Positions 52,922 to 61,802 of a stretch of DNA of 64,000 nt are shown piece by piece (the stretch's first letter is position 1; each line of letters opens with the position of its first letter). The DNA comes from GWE2-42-39 sp034003625 (GTDB lineage Bacteria > Bacteroidota > Bacteroidia > Bacteroidales > Prolixibacteraceae): contig JAVEYG010000021.1 in the NCBI GenBank assembly GCA_034003625.1, positions 23,353 through 87,352 on the forward strand, given 5' to 3'. A model generated the notes under the pieces. That model saw only the letters and a program-made list of their open reading frames with translations. It made no database searches and was not told the DNA's origin. The position numbers and the translations under genes are program-made.

Positions 52922-53851
52922 TTATTCCAACGTTATTTTGTCGCCAACAATAAAATCATCGCTTGTTTTCAATTTATCAGCAATGTAAACAGCCATGAAA
53001 AAGAATGGCAGGATCATACTGAACGGACTGAGTTCTTCGCTCAGTTCATCTTCATTTACCTCAAAAAAAAGGGCTCCCGCATTTTCTATAGTCCTGATGA
53101 GTGCGTTGGTCCGTTCATAATATTTTCCTGAAGGGTTCAACACAATCACAAACGAATTGGAAGCAGCCTCTTTCAACCCGTAATTATATTGTGCGGCAGG
53201 AAACCCGGTAAACGGAAGTTTTGTGGTTTCTGTCAGCACCTGTGCGGCTTGGTGTACCGTGCCGATATTGGGACCGCTACCAATGATATACAGGCCTGCA
53301 TGCCGCTTTTTTTTCAATCGTTTCAGTACAATGTCGCCCATACTTCCGCCTAATTCCCTGAAATAATTGAAACGATTGTGGATACTTTGAAGAGCAGGCC
53401 CCGGGTCAATGCCATGCCCCAGATAAAGCACAACCAGCGTGTTGATGAATGTTTTTGTTGACGAATGTTTCTCGGTGCCTGCATACAACTGAACAATTTT
53501 TCGTGCATTTTTCATCTTCGCAAGCTGACTGTCGGCTGAATTCACAATACCATAAAACGATTTGAACCGCTTTGCACAAGTAAGTGTTTCAAGGCTTTCT
53601 CCCGACTGTGAAATAATCAACGCATCATCAAAATACGACTCGTCGTTATGGCACAAATAATATTCCGAAGCAATTTCAACCGAAATGTCTACTCCCAGGT
53701 ATTTAAGTACTTCGGCGGCAAAATACGAAGCGCCCATACCAATATAAGGTATTTTCTCCGGAAGGATCAGTCCCTTATTTTTATCCAGACAAAGTTTGGC
53801 CCGGTATGGAATTTCCAATAATTCAGCTTCCACATGTTTAATTTTTCTCAC
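52922..53851 (-). CDS. SIS-domain sugar isomerase/deglycase-like protein (GlmS-isomerase fold)
   Basis: 309 residues with two SIS domains (about 20-140 and 175-300). The SQSGESLET loop and SSTKTFINTLVVLYL follow the GlmS/AgaS/FrlB isomerase layout. In place of the usual LKHG or FKHG segment it has YNYGLKEA, so the conserved histidine appears to be tyrosine. C-terminus is FIVGDKITLE, in the position of the GlmS AKSVTVE tail. Start is GTG at 53851. It follows the fructosamine-kinase gene by about 40 bases, so it may act on phosphorylated Amadori sugars as FrlB does (inference). Confidence 0.8.
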   Translation of the reverse strand: MRKIKHVEAELLEIPYRAKLCLDKNKGLILPEKIPYIGMGASYFAAEVLKYLGVDISVEIASEYYLCHNDESYFDDALIISQSGESLETLTCAKRFKSFYGIVNSADSQLAKMKNARKIVQLYAGTEKHSSTKTFINTLVVLYLGHGIDPGPALQSIHNRFNYFRELGGSMGDIVLKRLKKKRHAGLYIIGSGPNIGTVHQAAQVLTETTKLPFTGFPAAQYNYGLKEAASNSFVIVLNPSGKYYERTNALIRTIENAGALFFEVNEDELSEELSPFSMILPFFFMAVYIADKLKTSDDFIVGDKITLE

Positions 53852-53890
53852 TACAATTTACGAATATTTCCCTATGCAAACCTTACTTTT

Positions 53891-54787
53891 TTAAATAAAC
53901 TGTCGCACAATGCGGTTCGCCTGGTCCAGGTAAGAACCGCCAAACAGGTAGTAATGGTTCAATAGGTGATAAAGCTGATAGACCCTGTTTCGTTCCTTCC
54001 AGCCGTCTGACAACGGAAATGCTTCCTGGTATGCAGCCCATACGCGTGAAGAAAATCCGCCAAACATGGTCATGATCGACAATTCCATTTCCCTGTCGGC
54101 ATAATATGCTGCCGGGTCAATCAGGGACGGACCTCCTGCAGTATACATGTAATTCCCCGACCAAAGGTCACCGTGAATGAGTGAAGGGGCTGTCGGGTGC
54201 GATAAAATTTCAGGTAAACGATCAATAAATTTTTCAAATATTTTTATCTCTTCCGAAGATATCCCCCTTGAATGCTGGACCATGTGAAGCAAATACAGCA
54301 GTCGTTGCTGCCCAAAAAATTCAATCCAATTCGTATTCCACGTATTTTTCTGCACCGTTAAGCCACAATAATTGTCGTGATAAAAACCATATCCAGGCGC
54401 CGTTTTCCGGTGAAGCATGGCCAATCCGAGCCCCAGTTTTTCATCCTGTTCCGACGAGCCATCCGAGGGCTGCAGATATTCCATTAACAACACTCCCGGT
54501 AATTCATCCGTTTCTTTTGCCCAAATAATTTCGGGAATACGCAGGTAAGAAATCCCGACCGAATGTATTTCCTGTAAACCGGCAGCTTCTTTCAAAAACA
54601 TATCAGCCGGACAGGATGAATTCCATTTCAGGAAAAAATCGCCTGCATTGCATTTTAACCGCAACGCGCTATTGATGCACCCTCCCCCCACAGGATGTTT
54701 CCTTTCCACAATTATTTTCCGCCCGTATTGGGCCGATAATTTTTCAAGGCATAACCGGATAACCTGTTCTTCAGAATTGTACTCCAT
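53891..54787 (-). CDS. Fructosamine kinase-family protein
   Basis: 298-residue cytoplasmic kinase of the FN3K/aminoglycoside-phosphotransferase fold. Key motifs: VGGGCINSALRLKCNAGDFF, FLKWNSSCP with the ATP-binding lysine, LLMEYLQPSDGS hinge, LIHGDLWSGNYM catalytic loop with the aspartate, and LIDPAAYYADREMELSIMTM. Bacterial members phosphorylate ribulosamines and fructosamines formed by protein glycation. First gene of a two-gene unit with the SIS-domain protein. No transporter or other frl-like genes are nearby. Confidence 0.9.
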   Translation of the reverse strand: MEYNSEEQVIRLCLEKLSAQYGRKIIVERKHPVGGGCINSALRLKCNAGDFFLKWNSSCPADMFLKEAAGLQEIHSVGISYLRIPEIIWAKETDELPGVLLMEYLQPSDGSSEQDEKLGLGLAMLHRKTAPGYGFYHDNYCGLTVQKNTWNTNWIEFFGQQRLLYLLHMVQHSRGISSEEIKIFEKFIDRLPEILSHPTAPSLIHGDLWSGNYMYTAGGPSLIDPAAYYADREMELSIMTMFGGFSSRVWAAYQEAFPLSDGWKERNRVYQLYHLLNHYYLFGGSYLDQANRIVRQFI

Positions 54788-54853
54788 AGCTTTAAAAATA
54801 AACAGTCCGACACCTCCGGTACATGGGCCAACAAATTACAAAAATAAGGGTAC

Positions 54854-54882
54854 AAAAAAAATCCTGCTGCCATGCAACAGGA
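54854..54882 (-). terminator. Intrinsic terminator of the thrS-infC-rpmI-rplT operon
   Basis: On the minus strand a 9-base stem TCCTGTTGC/GCAGCAGGA (one wobble pair) with a 3-base loop, followed directly by a T-run of eight. It lies 40 bases after the rplT stop. Confidence 0.85.
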
Positions 54883-54921
54883 CTTTTCTATATGTTTATT
54901 TTCACCTGACTTGATGAATGC

Positions 54922-55266
54922 TTATTTCACCTTTTCCACAATAGCTTTGAAAGCAGCCGGATGATTCATTGCTAAATCGGCCAACACTTTACGATTGATC
55001 TCAACGTTTGTTTTTTTCAACAAACCCATCAACTGAGAATACGATAATCCTTCCACGCGGGCAGCAGCATTAATACGCTGGATCCACAAAGCGCGGAAGT
55101 TTCTCTTTTTGGTTTTCCGGTCCCGGTAGGCATATACCAACCCTTTTTCAAGGGTGTTTTTTGCCACCGTCCAGACGTTCTTACGGGCGCCCCAATAACC
55201 TCTGGTCAACTTGAGGGCTTTTTTTCTACGGGCCCGTGAAGCTACGGCATTTACTGATCTTGGCAT
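54922..55266 (-). CDS. rplT: 50S ribosomal protein L20
   Basis: 114 residues, complete, with the MPRSVNAVASRARRKKALKL N-terminus and the RDRKTKKRNFRALWIQRINA core that binds 23S rRNA during early assembly. Last gene of the operon; L20 is known to repress its own operon by binding mRNA. A 17-base hairpin lies 27 bases upstream of its start. Confidence 0.98.
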   Translation of the reverse strand: MPRSVNAVASRARRKKALKLTRGYWGARKNVWTVAKNTLEKGLVYAYRDRKTKKRNFRALWIQRINAAARVEGLSYSQLMGLLKKTNVEINRKVLADLAMNHPAAFKAIVEKVK

Positions 55267-55292
55267 AATTTTACATTTTTGAATGGTTAGCG

Positions 55293-55309
55293 TTCCGGTC
55301 CTACCGGAA
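55293..55309 (-). promoter_or_regulatory. Small hairpin in the rpmI-rplT leader
   Basis: Perfect inverted repeat TTCCGGT CCT ACCGGAA (7-base stem, 3-base loop) in the 108-base gap between rpmI and rplT, 27 bases before the rplT start. Possibly an L20-responsive element; not a terminator, because no T-run follows on the minus strand. Confidence 0.4.
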
Positions 55310-55374
55310 TCTTTCGGCTAATTCACTCGATTAATTACTTTTTTTACTTTCACTCGGTTTTTAAAAGAATAACA

Positions 55375-55572
55375 TTACTTCATGTTGAGCATCAGCTTCA
55401 CGTTGTTTTCGTCAGCTTTTGAAACCATTCCCCAATGGGTGAGGTTACGTTTTTGCTTTTTTGTCTTTTTCGTAAGAATGTGACTTTTGAAAGCATGTTT
55501 TCTCTTAATCTTACCGGAGCCAGATAGTTTAAATCTTTTTTTTGCTCCGGAAACAGTTTTCATCTTTGGCAT
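55375..55572 (-). CDS. rpmI: 50S ribosomal protein L35
   Basis: 65 residues, basic, with the MPKMKTVSGAKKRFKLSGSG N-terminus and the KIKRKHAFKSHILTKKTKKQ core. Sits between infC and rplT in the conserved order. Confidence 0.98.
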   Translation of the reverse strand: MPKMKTVSGAKKRFKLSGSGKIKRKHAFKSHILTKKTKKQKRNLTHWGMVSKADENNVKLMLNMK

Positions 55573-55592
55573 CTTTCTAATTTATTTGAAAT

Positions 55593-56150
55593 TTATTTCT
55601 TCTTTTTAGGTGAAATAAACATGGTCATTCTCTTTCCTTCCAATTGAGGCAACTGCTCAACTTTTCCCAACTCTTCCAGTTCCTGTGCAAATTTCAACAG
55701 AAGTATTTCGCCCTGTTCTTTAAACAGGATCGACCGTCCTTTGAAAAAGACGTAGGCTTTTACCTTTGCCCCTTCTTTCAGGAACTTTTCGGCATGCCTT
55801 AGCTTGAACTGAAAGTCGTGGTCGTCGGTATTGGGCCCGAAACGGATTTCTTTTACCACTACCTTAACAGCGTTGGCTTTCATCTCTTTCTGCTTCTTTT
55901 TTTGCTGATAAAGAAACTTCTGATAATCAATAATTTTACAAACCGGCGGATCCGCATTTGGAGAAATTTCCACAAGATCGAGTTCCAGTTCATCGGCCAT
56001 CCTGCGTGCTTCGCCCAATGAATAAATACCTGGATTGTCGATATTATCGCCGACCAACCGTACCTGATGGACACGAATACGTTCGTTGATCCGGTGTTGC
56101 GGTGCTGTATCAACTCGTTGTCCGCCCTGAAATGGTCTTTTTACTGCTAT
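55593..56150 (-). CDS. infC: Translation initiation factor IF-3, probable ATA start
   Basis: Binds the 30S subunit and checks start-codon pairing. About 185 residues: N-terminal domain with QHRINERIRVHQVRLVGDN, linker QQKKKQKEMKAN and C-terminal domain EIRFGPNTDDHDFQFKL to RMTMFISPKKKK. The conserved N-terminus extends upstream of every ATG, GTG or TTG. An in-frame TAG closes the frame at about 56164. Between that stop and the conserved IAVKRPFQ there is only ATA (56148-56150) at the right place, 7-8 bases after a perfect AGGAGGG (56158-56164). Non-standard starts of infC allow IF-3 autoregulation (AUU in E. coli is known). Starting later, at a TTG (56057), would cut off 31 conserved residues. 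Confidence 0.93.
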   Translation of the reverse strand: MAVKRPFQGGQRVDTAPQHRINERIRVHQVRLVGDNIDNPGIYSLGEARRMADELELDLVEISPNADPPVCKIIDYQKFLYQQKKKQKEMKANAVKVVVKEIRFGPNTDDHDFQFKLRHAEKFLKEGAKVKAYVFFKGRSILFKEQGEILLLKFAQELEELGKVEQLPQLEGKRMTMFISPKKKK

Positions 56151-56157
56151 GACTAAA

Positions 56158-56164
56158 CCCTCCT
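56158..56164 (-). promoter_or_regulatory. Strong Shine-Dalgarno sequence of infC
   Basis: Minus-strand AGGAGGG, unusual in this AT-leaning Bacteroidota window where start regions rarely carry one; spacing is 7-8 bases to the ATA codon. It decides the start of infC. Confidence 0.8.
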
Positions 56165-56179
56165 ATTATTGGTTAATAT

Positions 56180-58129
56180 TTAGTTATTAAACGATGACAG
56201 TTGCTCTTTCACTTCATTATTGATCAATTCAGCAAAATCATTCCATCCCATCGACCCAACGTCGCCATGGCCTTGCCTTCTGACAGAAACTGTCTGATTT
56301 TCAGCTTCCTTCTCTCCAACAATTAACAAATATGGGATTCGTTTTAACTCGTTATCCCTGATTTTCCGGCCAATTTTTTCGTTGCGGTCATCAATCAGGC
56401 TGCGAATATCGCAATTATTTAGAAAATTTGAAACACTTTGTGCATAATCGTTATACTTTTCACTGATTGGCAGAACTACCACTTGCTCAGGCGTTAACCA
56501 TAAAGGGAACTTCCCTGCAGTGTGTTCGATCAGCACGGCAACGAAACGTTCCATTGAGCCAAAAGGGGCACGGTGGATCATCACCGGGCGGTGGCGTTTG
56601 TCGTCGGCGCCAATATATTCCAGTTCAAAGCGCTCGGGCAGATTATAATCAACCTGGATAGTCCCCAACTGCCAACTACGGCCCAGCGCATCTTTAATCA
56701 TAAAATCGAGTTTTGGCCCGTAAAAAGCGGCTTCGCCTTCCACTGTAATGGTATTCAGCCCTTTCTCGGCAGCTGCTTCAATGATGGCACGTTCGGCTTT
56801 GTCCCAGTTTTCGGGCGATCCAATATATTTTTCCGGTTTGTTCGGGTCGCGCAGCGAAATCTGTGCCGTATAATCCTTGAAATCGAGCGCTTTAAAGATG
56901 ATAAAAATAATGTCGATCACTTTCTTGAACTCGTCTTTCAACTGGTCGGGACGGCAATAAATATGGGCGTCATCCTGGGTGAAGCCACGCACACGGGTCA
57001 GTCCGTGCAGCTCGCCGCTTTGTTCGTACCGGTAAACGGTCCCGAATTCGGCCATGCGTATCGGAAGATCTTTGTACGAACGTGGTTTGAAAGCATACAG
57101 TTCGCAGTGGTGCGGACAGTTCATCGGTTTCAGCATGTATTCTTCACCTTCCTGCGGAGTTTTGATTACCTGAAACGAATCGGCGCCATACTTGGCATAA
57201 TGTCCCGATGTTTTGTACAGGTTTACATCGCCAATATGCGGAGTCATTACCTGCTCGTATCCAAATTTTTTCTGCACCTTCTTCAAGAAATCTTCGAGTT
57301 GCATACGTAACATGGTACCTTTCGGCAACCACATCGGGAGCCCCTGCCCTACTTTCTGCGAGAAAGTGAACAATTCCATTTCCCTGCCAATTTTGCGGTG
57401 GTCGCGTTTTTTCGCCTCCTCAATCATCAACAGGTAATCTTCCAACATTTTTTGTTTCGGGAAAGTCACCCCATACACGCGGGTCAGCATCTTGTTTTTC
57501 TCGTTGCCACGCCAATAAGCGCCTGCAATCGAAGTAAGTTTTACGGCTTTTATGTATTCGGTATTCGGAAGGTGCGGGCCACGGCACAAATCGGTAAAAT
57601 TTCCCTGACGATACAATGTGATGGTGCCGTCTTCCAATTCGCTGATCAATTCCAGTTTCAGTTCGTCGCCTTTTTCTTCAAACATTTTCAATGCCCCGGC
57701 CTTGGAGATACTTGTACGGACGATGTCATTTTTCTGCCTTGAAAGTTCAAGCATCTTTACTTCTATCTTTTCAAGGTCTTTTTCGGTCAGTTGCTCCCCT
57801 TCCGGAAGATCGATGTCGTAATAGAACCCTGTATCAACCGTCGGCCCGATCCCAAATTTCGTTCCGGGGTAAAAAAATTCAATGGCTTCGGCCATCAGGT
57901 GTGCCGACGAATGCCAGAAAGTTTCCTGTCCTTCGCGGTCTTCCCATTTAAACAACTTTATTTCGACATCTTCGGTAATTGGCCGGGTTAAGTCCCATGT
58001 TTCGCCATTCACCGAAACAGCCAATACTTCTTTGGCCAGACGAGGGCTGATTGCCTGTGCAACAGTCATTCCATCCACTCCGCTTCCGAACTGTCTCTGG
58101 CTTTTATCAGGTAGTGTTACAGTAATCAT
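56180..58129 (-). CDS. thrS: Threonyl-tRNA synthetase
   Basis: 649 residues from the ATG at 58129 (a TTG one codon upstream is rejected). Domains in order: TGS (about 1-60, ITVTLPDKSQRQF), editing/SAD domain (about 70-225, with HSSAHLMAEA and GPHLPNTEYI), catalytic class II core with the zinc ligands C (LKPMNCPHHCELY), H (RGFTQDDAHIYC) and H (VMIHRAPFGSMERF), and the anticodon-binding domain (about 545-645, VVVLPISEKYNDY). Leads the operon with infC, rpmI and rplT. Confidence 0.97.
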   Translation of the reverse strand: MITVTLPDKSQRQFGSGVDGMTVAQAISPRLAKEVLAVSVNGETWDLTRPITEDVEIKLFKWEDREGQETFWHSSAHLMAEAIEFFYPGTKFGIGPTVDTGFYYDIDLPEGEQLTEKDLEKIEVKMLELSRQKNDIVRTSISKAGALKMFEEKGDELKLELISELEDGTITLYRQGNFTDLCRGPHLPNTEYIKAVKLTSIAGAYWRGNEKNKMLTRVYGVTFPKQKMLEDYLLMIEEAKKRDHRKIGREMELFTFSQKVGQGLPMWLPKGTMLRMQLEDFLKKVQKKFGYEQVMTPHIGDVNLYKTSGHYAKYGADSFQVIKTPQEGEEYMLKPMNCPHHCELYAFKPRSYKDLPIRMAEFGTVYRYEQSGELHGLTRVRGFTQDDAHIYCRPDQLKDEFKKVIDIIFIIFKALDFKDYTAQISLRDPNKPEKYIGSPENWDKAERAIIEAAAEKGLNTITVEGEAAFYGPKLDFMIKDALGRSWQLGTIQVDYNLPERFELEYIGADDKRHRPVMIHRAPFGSMERFVAVLIEHTAGKFPLWLTPEQVVVLPISEKYNDYAQSVSNFLNNCDIRSLIDDRNEKIGRKIRDNELKRIPYLLIVGEKEAENQTVSVRRQGHGDVGSMGWNDFAELINNEVKEQLSSFNN

Positions 58130-58163
58130 CAACTAACTTTTAATGTTCTTAAAATTCAGGCTG

Positions 58164-58196
58164 CAAAGATAATATTATTCGATCATTTCAGGCAAA
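58164..58196 (-). promoter_or_regulatory. Promoter of the thrS-infC-rpmI-rplT operon
   Basis: Minus-strand TTTG (58193-58196), 21-base spacer, TATCTTTG (58164-58171): exact Bacteroidota consensus, 35 bases before thrS. Confidence 0.75.
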
Positions 58197-58275
58197 CCGC
58201 CTGTTTATTTCTTTGTGTTGGAATGAGCTAAAATTTTTTTATTCTGAAAAAAAATTGAAGATTTACATCACAAAA

Positions 58276-60480
58276 ATGAAAACAATGAAAAATCTGATTG
58301 TATCTGTCATACTGGCTTGTTTTATCGCCAACCAGGTTTCGGCACAAAAGCGGGTTGAATTGGAAGACCTTTTCGTTTTAGGAACATTCTACGAAAAAAC
58401 GGTACAGGGACTACGTTCGATGAATGACGGGTTGCACTATACTACTCTCGAAAATAACCGCCGCATTGTAAAATACAGTTTTCAGACCGGCAAACAGGTA
58501 GCCGTGCTTTTCGATATAGATAAAATTGAAAATGCCGCCATAAAAAATTTCAGCCAATATGAATTCAGCGACGACGAAACAAAAATATTGCTGACAACTG
58601 ATATCCGGCCAATTTACCGCAGGTCGTTCACATCCGAATATTACATCTGGAATTCGGTAACTTCCGAACTCTTGCGCCTTTCGGAAAAAGGCCCGCAGCA
58701 AGCTGCAGCTTTTTCTCCCGACGGAGAACGTGTAGCTTTTGTGCGCGATAACAACCTATTCATAAAAAGCCTGAAATTCGGCACCGAAAGCCAGGTTACC
58801 CGCGATGGAAAGAAGAACGAAATCATTAATGGGGTCCCCGACTGGGTTTACGAAGAAGAATTTTCGATGAACCGGGCATTCCGATGGTCGCCCGATAGCA
58901 AAATGCTGGCTTTTGTCCGTTTTGACGAAACGGAAGTACCCGAATATGAAATGCTATTATTTAACGGGTTGGAACAGGCGAAATCGGGAGGGAAACCCTA
59001 TCCTGAAAAGCGCATAATAAAATATCCGAAAGCCGGTGAAAAAAATTCTTCCGTGAGTGTCCATGTTTACGAGATCAAATCGAAAACAACCATTACGGCT
59101 GATACCGGCAAGGAAACCGATATGTACCTTCCACGGGTGCTTTGGACCCCCGATGCAGCCGAACTTGCGGTGATGCGCCTGAACCGTCAGCAAAATAAAG
59201 TGGATGTGTTAATGGTCAATCCGCACACTGGCGACAGCCGCCCATTTTTTACAGAAAAAAACAAACGCTATGTTTCCGAAGAATTTCTCGATGATTTCAT
59301 CTTCCTGCCCGACAATTCCTACTTTGTGGTAAACAGCGAACGCAACGGGTTCTCCCACCTTTATCTGTACAACCGGCAGGGATTCGAGGTCAGGCAACTG
59401 ACCGACGGGAAATTTGATGTAACGGATTTTTACGGCTACAATGAAAAAACAAAACTGTTTTATTACCAGGCAGCAAAAGAATCACCTCTTCGCAGGGAAA
59501 TCTATTATGTGAGCATCGACGGAAAAAAGGCCGGAAAATTATCCACACAAACAGGTACCAATGAGGCCATTTTCAGCTCAGGATTCAACTATTTCATCAA
59601 TTATTTTACTGATGCCAACACTCCAAACCAGGTAAATTTACACGACAGCAAAGGGAAGCTGGTACGGGTATTAGAGGACAACAAAGAACTTCAGGAAAAA
59701 CTAAAAGAATACAACATCCCGACAAAAGAATTTTTCAGTTTTAAAACACCAGAAAATGTGGAACTGAACGGATGGATGATCAAACCTGCCGGATTCGACG
59801 CGGCAAAAAAATACCCGGTACTACTGACCCAGTACAGTGGCCCTGAATCGCAAAGAGTTACCGATGAATGGAAAATTGACTGGAACAATTACCTTGCACT
59901 GGAAGGTTATCTCGTGGTATGTACCGATCCGCGGGGAACAGCTGCACGCGGCGAAGATTTTCGTAAAGCCACATACATGCAGCTTGGCAAGTGTGAATCC
60001 GACGACCAGATCGAAACGGCAAAATATCTATGTAGCCTGCCATACGTTGATGAAACAAAAATTGGTATCTGGGGATGGAGCTACGGGGGGTTTATCTCTG
60101 CCCTCACACTGGCCAAAGGCGGAGAATTGTTTAAAGCCGCCATCTCGGTAGCCCCGGTCACCAATTTCCGTTTTTACGATTCCGTTTACAGCGAAAGGTA
60201 TATGCGGACCCCGCAGGATAATCCCGACGGGTATGATGACCATTCGGTATTTGCACACATTCCGGGAATAAAGGGGCAGCTTTTGCTGGTTCACGGATCA
60301 GCGGATGATAATGTACACATACAGAATACAATGGAACTCGCCGAAGCGCTGGTACAGGCCGGCATCCGGTTCGACATGGCCATTTATACCGACCAAAACC
60401 ACAGCATCCGCAACAAGAACGCCACAATGCACCTGTACAAGCGGTTCATGCAGTTTCTTGACCACCACCTGAAACAATAA
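58276..60480 (+). CDS. Dipeptidyl peptidase IV-like S9 prolyl oligopeptidase
   Basis: About 734 residues. Signal peptide (MKTMKNLIVSVILACFIANQ, ending VSA), beta-propeller domain (about 60-480, with WVYEEEFS that holds the N-terminus of the peptide substrate), and alpha/beta-hydrolase domain with S602 in WGWSYGGFI, D677 in GSADDNVHI and H709 in DQNHSIRN. It removes Xaa-Pro or Xaa-Ala dipeptides in the periplasm. I use the ATG at 58276 rather than the TTG at 58213, which would put a long untypical stretch before the signal peptide; 58285 is a second option. Confidence 0.95.
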   Translation: MKTMKNLIVSVILACFIANQVSAQKRVELEDLFVLGTFYEKTVQGLRSMNDGLHYTTLENNRRIVKYSFQTGKQVAVLFDIDKIENAAIKNFSQYEFSDDETKILLTTDIRPIYRRSFTSEYYIWNSVTSELLRLSEKGPQQAAAFSPDGERVAFVRDNNLFIKSLKFGTESQVTRDGKKNEIINGVPDWVYEEEFSMNRAFRWSPDSKMLAFVRFDETEVPEYEMLLFNGLEQAKSGGKPYPEKRIIKYPKAGEKNSSVSVHVYEIKSKTTITADTGKETDMYLPRVLWTPDAAELAVMRLNRQQNKVDVLMVNPHTGDSRPFFTEKNKRYVSEEFLDDFIFLPDNSYFVVNSERNGFSHLYLYNRQGFEVRQLTDGKFDVTDFYGYNEKTKLFYYQAAKESPLRREIYYVSIDGKKAGKLSTQTGTNEAIFSSGFNYFINYFTDANTPNQVNLHDSKGKLVRVLEDNKELQEKLKEYNIPTKEFFSFKTPENVELNGWMIKPAGFDAAKKYPVLLTQYSGPESQRVTDEWKIDWNNYLALEGYLVVCTDPRGTAARGEDFRKATYMQLGKCESDDQIETAKYLCSLPYVDETKIGIWGWSYGGFISALTLAKGGELFKAAISVAPVTNFRFYDSVYSERYMRTPQDNPDGYDDHSVFAHIPGIKGQLLLVHGSADDNVHIQNTMELAEALVQAGIRFDMAIYTDQNHSIRNKNATMHLYKRFMQFLDHHLKQ

Positions 60481-60521
60481 AAACAGGGCATACCCCCGGA
60501 CAATTTCTGATAAAAGAGAAG

Positions 60522-61760
60522 TTATGCGGTGACCAATAAGCGGACAGTATCTTTGTTCCCTCTTGTAAAGGCAGATTCCTCAATATGCCGGAACAACATC
60601 TTCTGATAAGGGGAGAAAGTACTGTTTCGTTTTTTTATAAAAGAATAACGGAACGGAGAAAAAATTTCCATTTTACGAACAAACCAGAGATTGAAAAACG
60701 ACCGGTTGGTGATTACCGATTCAATAACAAACAGGCTGATACTTTTCTTCATAACACTTTTAAATGCCGCCAAATCAGAGGCATTTAACCAGTCAAGCTC
60801 ATCCATTATACTGAAACCCAGATGAAACGTCCGGCCTAACAATTCTTCCGAATGTTTTTTACTGACACATGATGAAAAACAGGTCATCAGTCCTGCAGCC
60901 CGATCTTCAGAAGCATCCTGCAGGTCGTCGAGTAGCTGGAGACAGGCACCGTAGTCATACAGGAACTGTTCCTGGCGCCACGTTAAATTACCTGCAACCA
61001 GGTAACCGTCGGCAACGACCGAAGCTCCGCCTTTGTCAACACAAATCCTGAAGATGTCTCCCTCTAAAATATCCCCGGACAAAAGCAACATGCTTTCAGT
61101 CTGCGCTTTATGGATATCGAGGAGGCTTTTGTATACCCCGGGATACGCTGACCGCTCCCATTCTTCCTCGATCATACTCACCAATTCATGGATTTTTTGT
61201 TCCGAACGGCTCGCAGCGGGCACAAAATTTCCCTTCAGACGTTGTTCAAAACGGGCGCTGAATTCCAGTTTCTCCTGCGTACCAACAGCCGGATCATCAA
61301 GCAGGTTATCGGAATACGGATACAACATGCTGTATGCAAAAACCGAAGGGCTGAGCGCAACCGGAACCCCAAGGATATACTGAATACCATTCATGATCCA
61401 GACATTCCGGCAGGCCTGAAAAATACTTTCGGAAGAAATGAACGGATCGAAACGTTTGGCCTCTGAAACAAAATCGAGTGTTGCATCAACCATCCCGGGC
61501 GAAAAGATCACCTGTAACTGTTCTTCATTGTAATCAAGCCCGTTCCTGAAGAATTCCTCCATCCTGCGAAAGAAACAGGCGGTATCAAATCCCGTCGAAA
61601 AGTTTTCTGCCCGGTCTATCCCTTCTTTCAATTCCTGTAAAAATCCATCCAGGCATTTCTCCCGCTTGCGCTTTTCCCCGTACGAATAACTTTTGCCCAA
61701 AACCAGGAAGTCCGTTTTACAGTTGTCCCATAATTTCCTGAAATGTCCGTAATGTTCCAT
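60522..61760 (-). CDS. Putative class I isoprenoid synthase-like protein
   Basis: 412 residues from the ATG at 61760 (a TTG at 61778 is in frame). It is an all-helical protein with two acidic motifs that match the class I terpenoid fold in place and spacing: PYSDNLLDDP (D151, D155, D156) and QLLDDLQDASED (D278, D279, D282), 127 residues apart, with a KGGASVVADG segment between (about 243-252) where prenyl and phytoene synthases have the conserved lysine region. Such proteins bind magnesium and a prenyl diphosphate. The gene stands alone. The substrate and product are unknown; a non-catalytic homologue is the alternative. Confidence 0.65.
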   Translation of the reverse strand: MEHYGHFRKLWDNCKTDFLVLGKSYSYGEKRKREKCLDGFLQELKEGIDRAENFSTGFDTACFFRRMEEFFRNGLDYNEEQLQVIFSPGMVDATLDFVSEAKRFDPFISSESIFQACRNVWIMNGIQYILGVPVALSPSVFAYSMLYPYSDNLLDDPAVGTQEKLEFSARFEQRLKGNFVPAASRSEQKIHELVSMIEEEWERSAYPGVYKSLLDIHKAQTESMLLLSGDILEGDIFRICVDKGGASVVADGYLVAGNLTWRQEQFLYDYGACLQLLDDLQDASEDRAAGLMTCFSSCVSKKHSEELLGRTFHLGFSIMDELDWLNASDLAAFKSVMKKSISLFVIESVITNRSFFNLWFVRKMEIFSPFRYSFIKKRNSTFSPYQKMLFRHIEESAFTRGNKDTVRLLVTA

Positions 61761-61802
61761 AAATCTGATTTTCAACACATGTTTTCATCAAATGCAACAC
61801 TG

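Noticed and set aside
55593..56057. infC beginning at TTG 56057
   Set aside because: Would drop 31 conserved residues (QHRINERIRVHQVR) and ignore the Shine-Dalgarno sequence.
56573..57310. Open frame of 245 codons on the plus strand
   Set aside because: Antisense to thrS, composition of a shadow, no domain.
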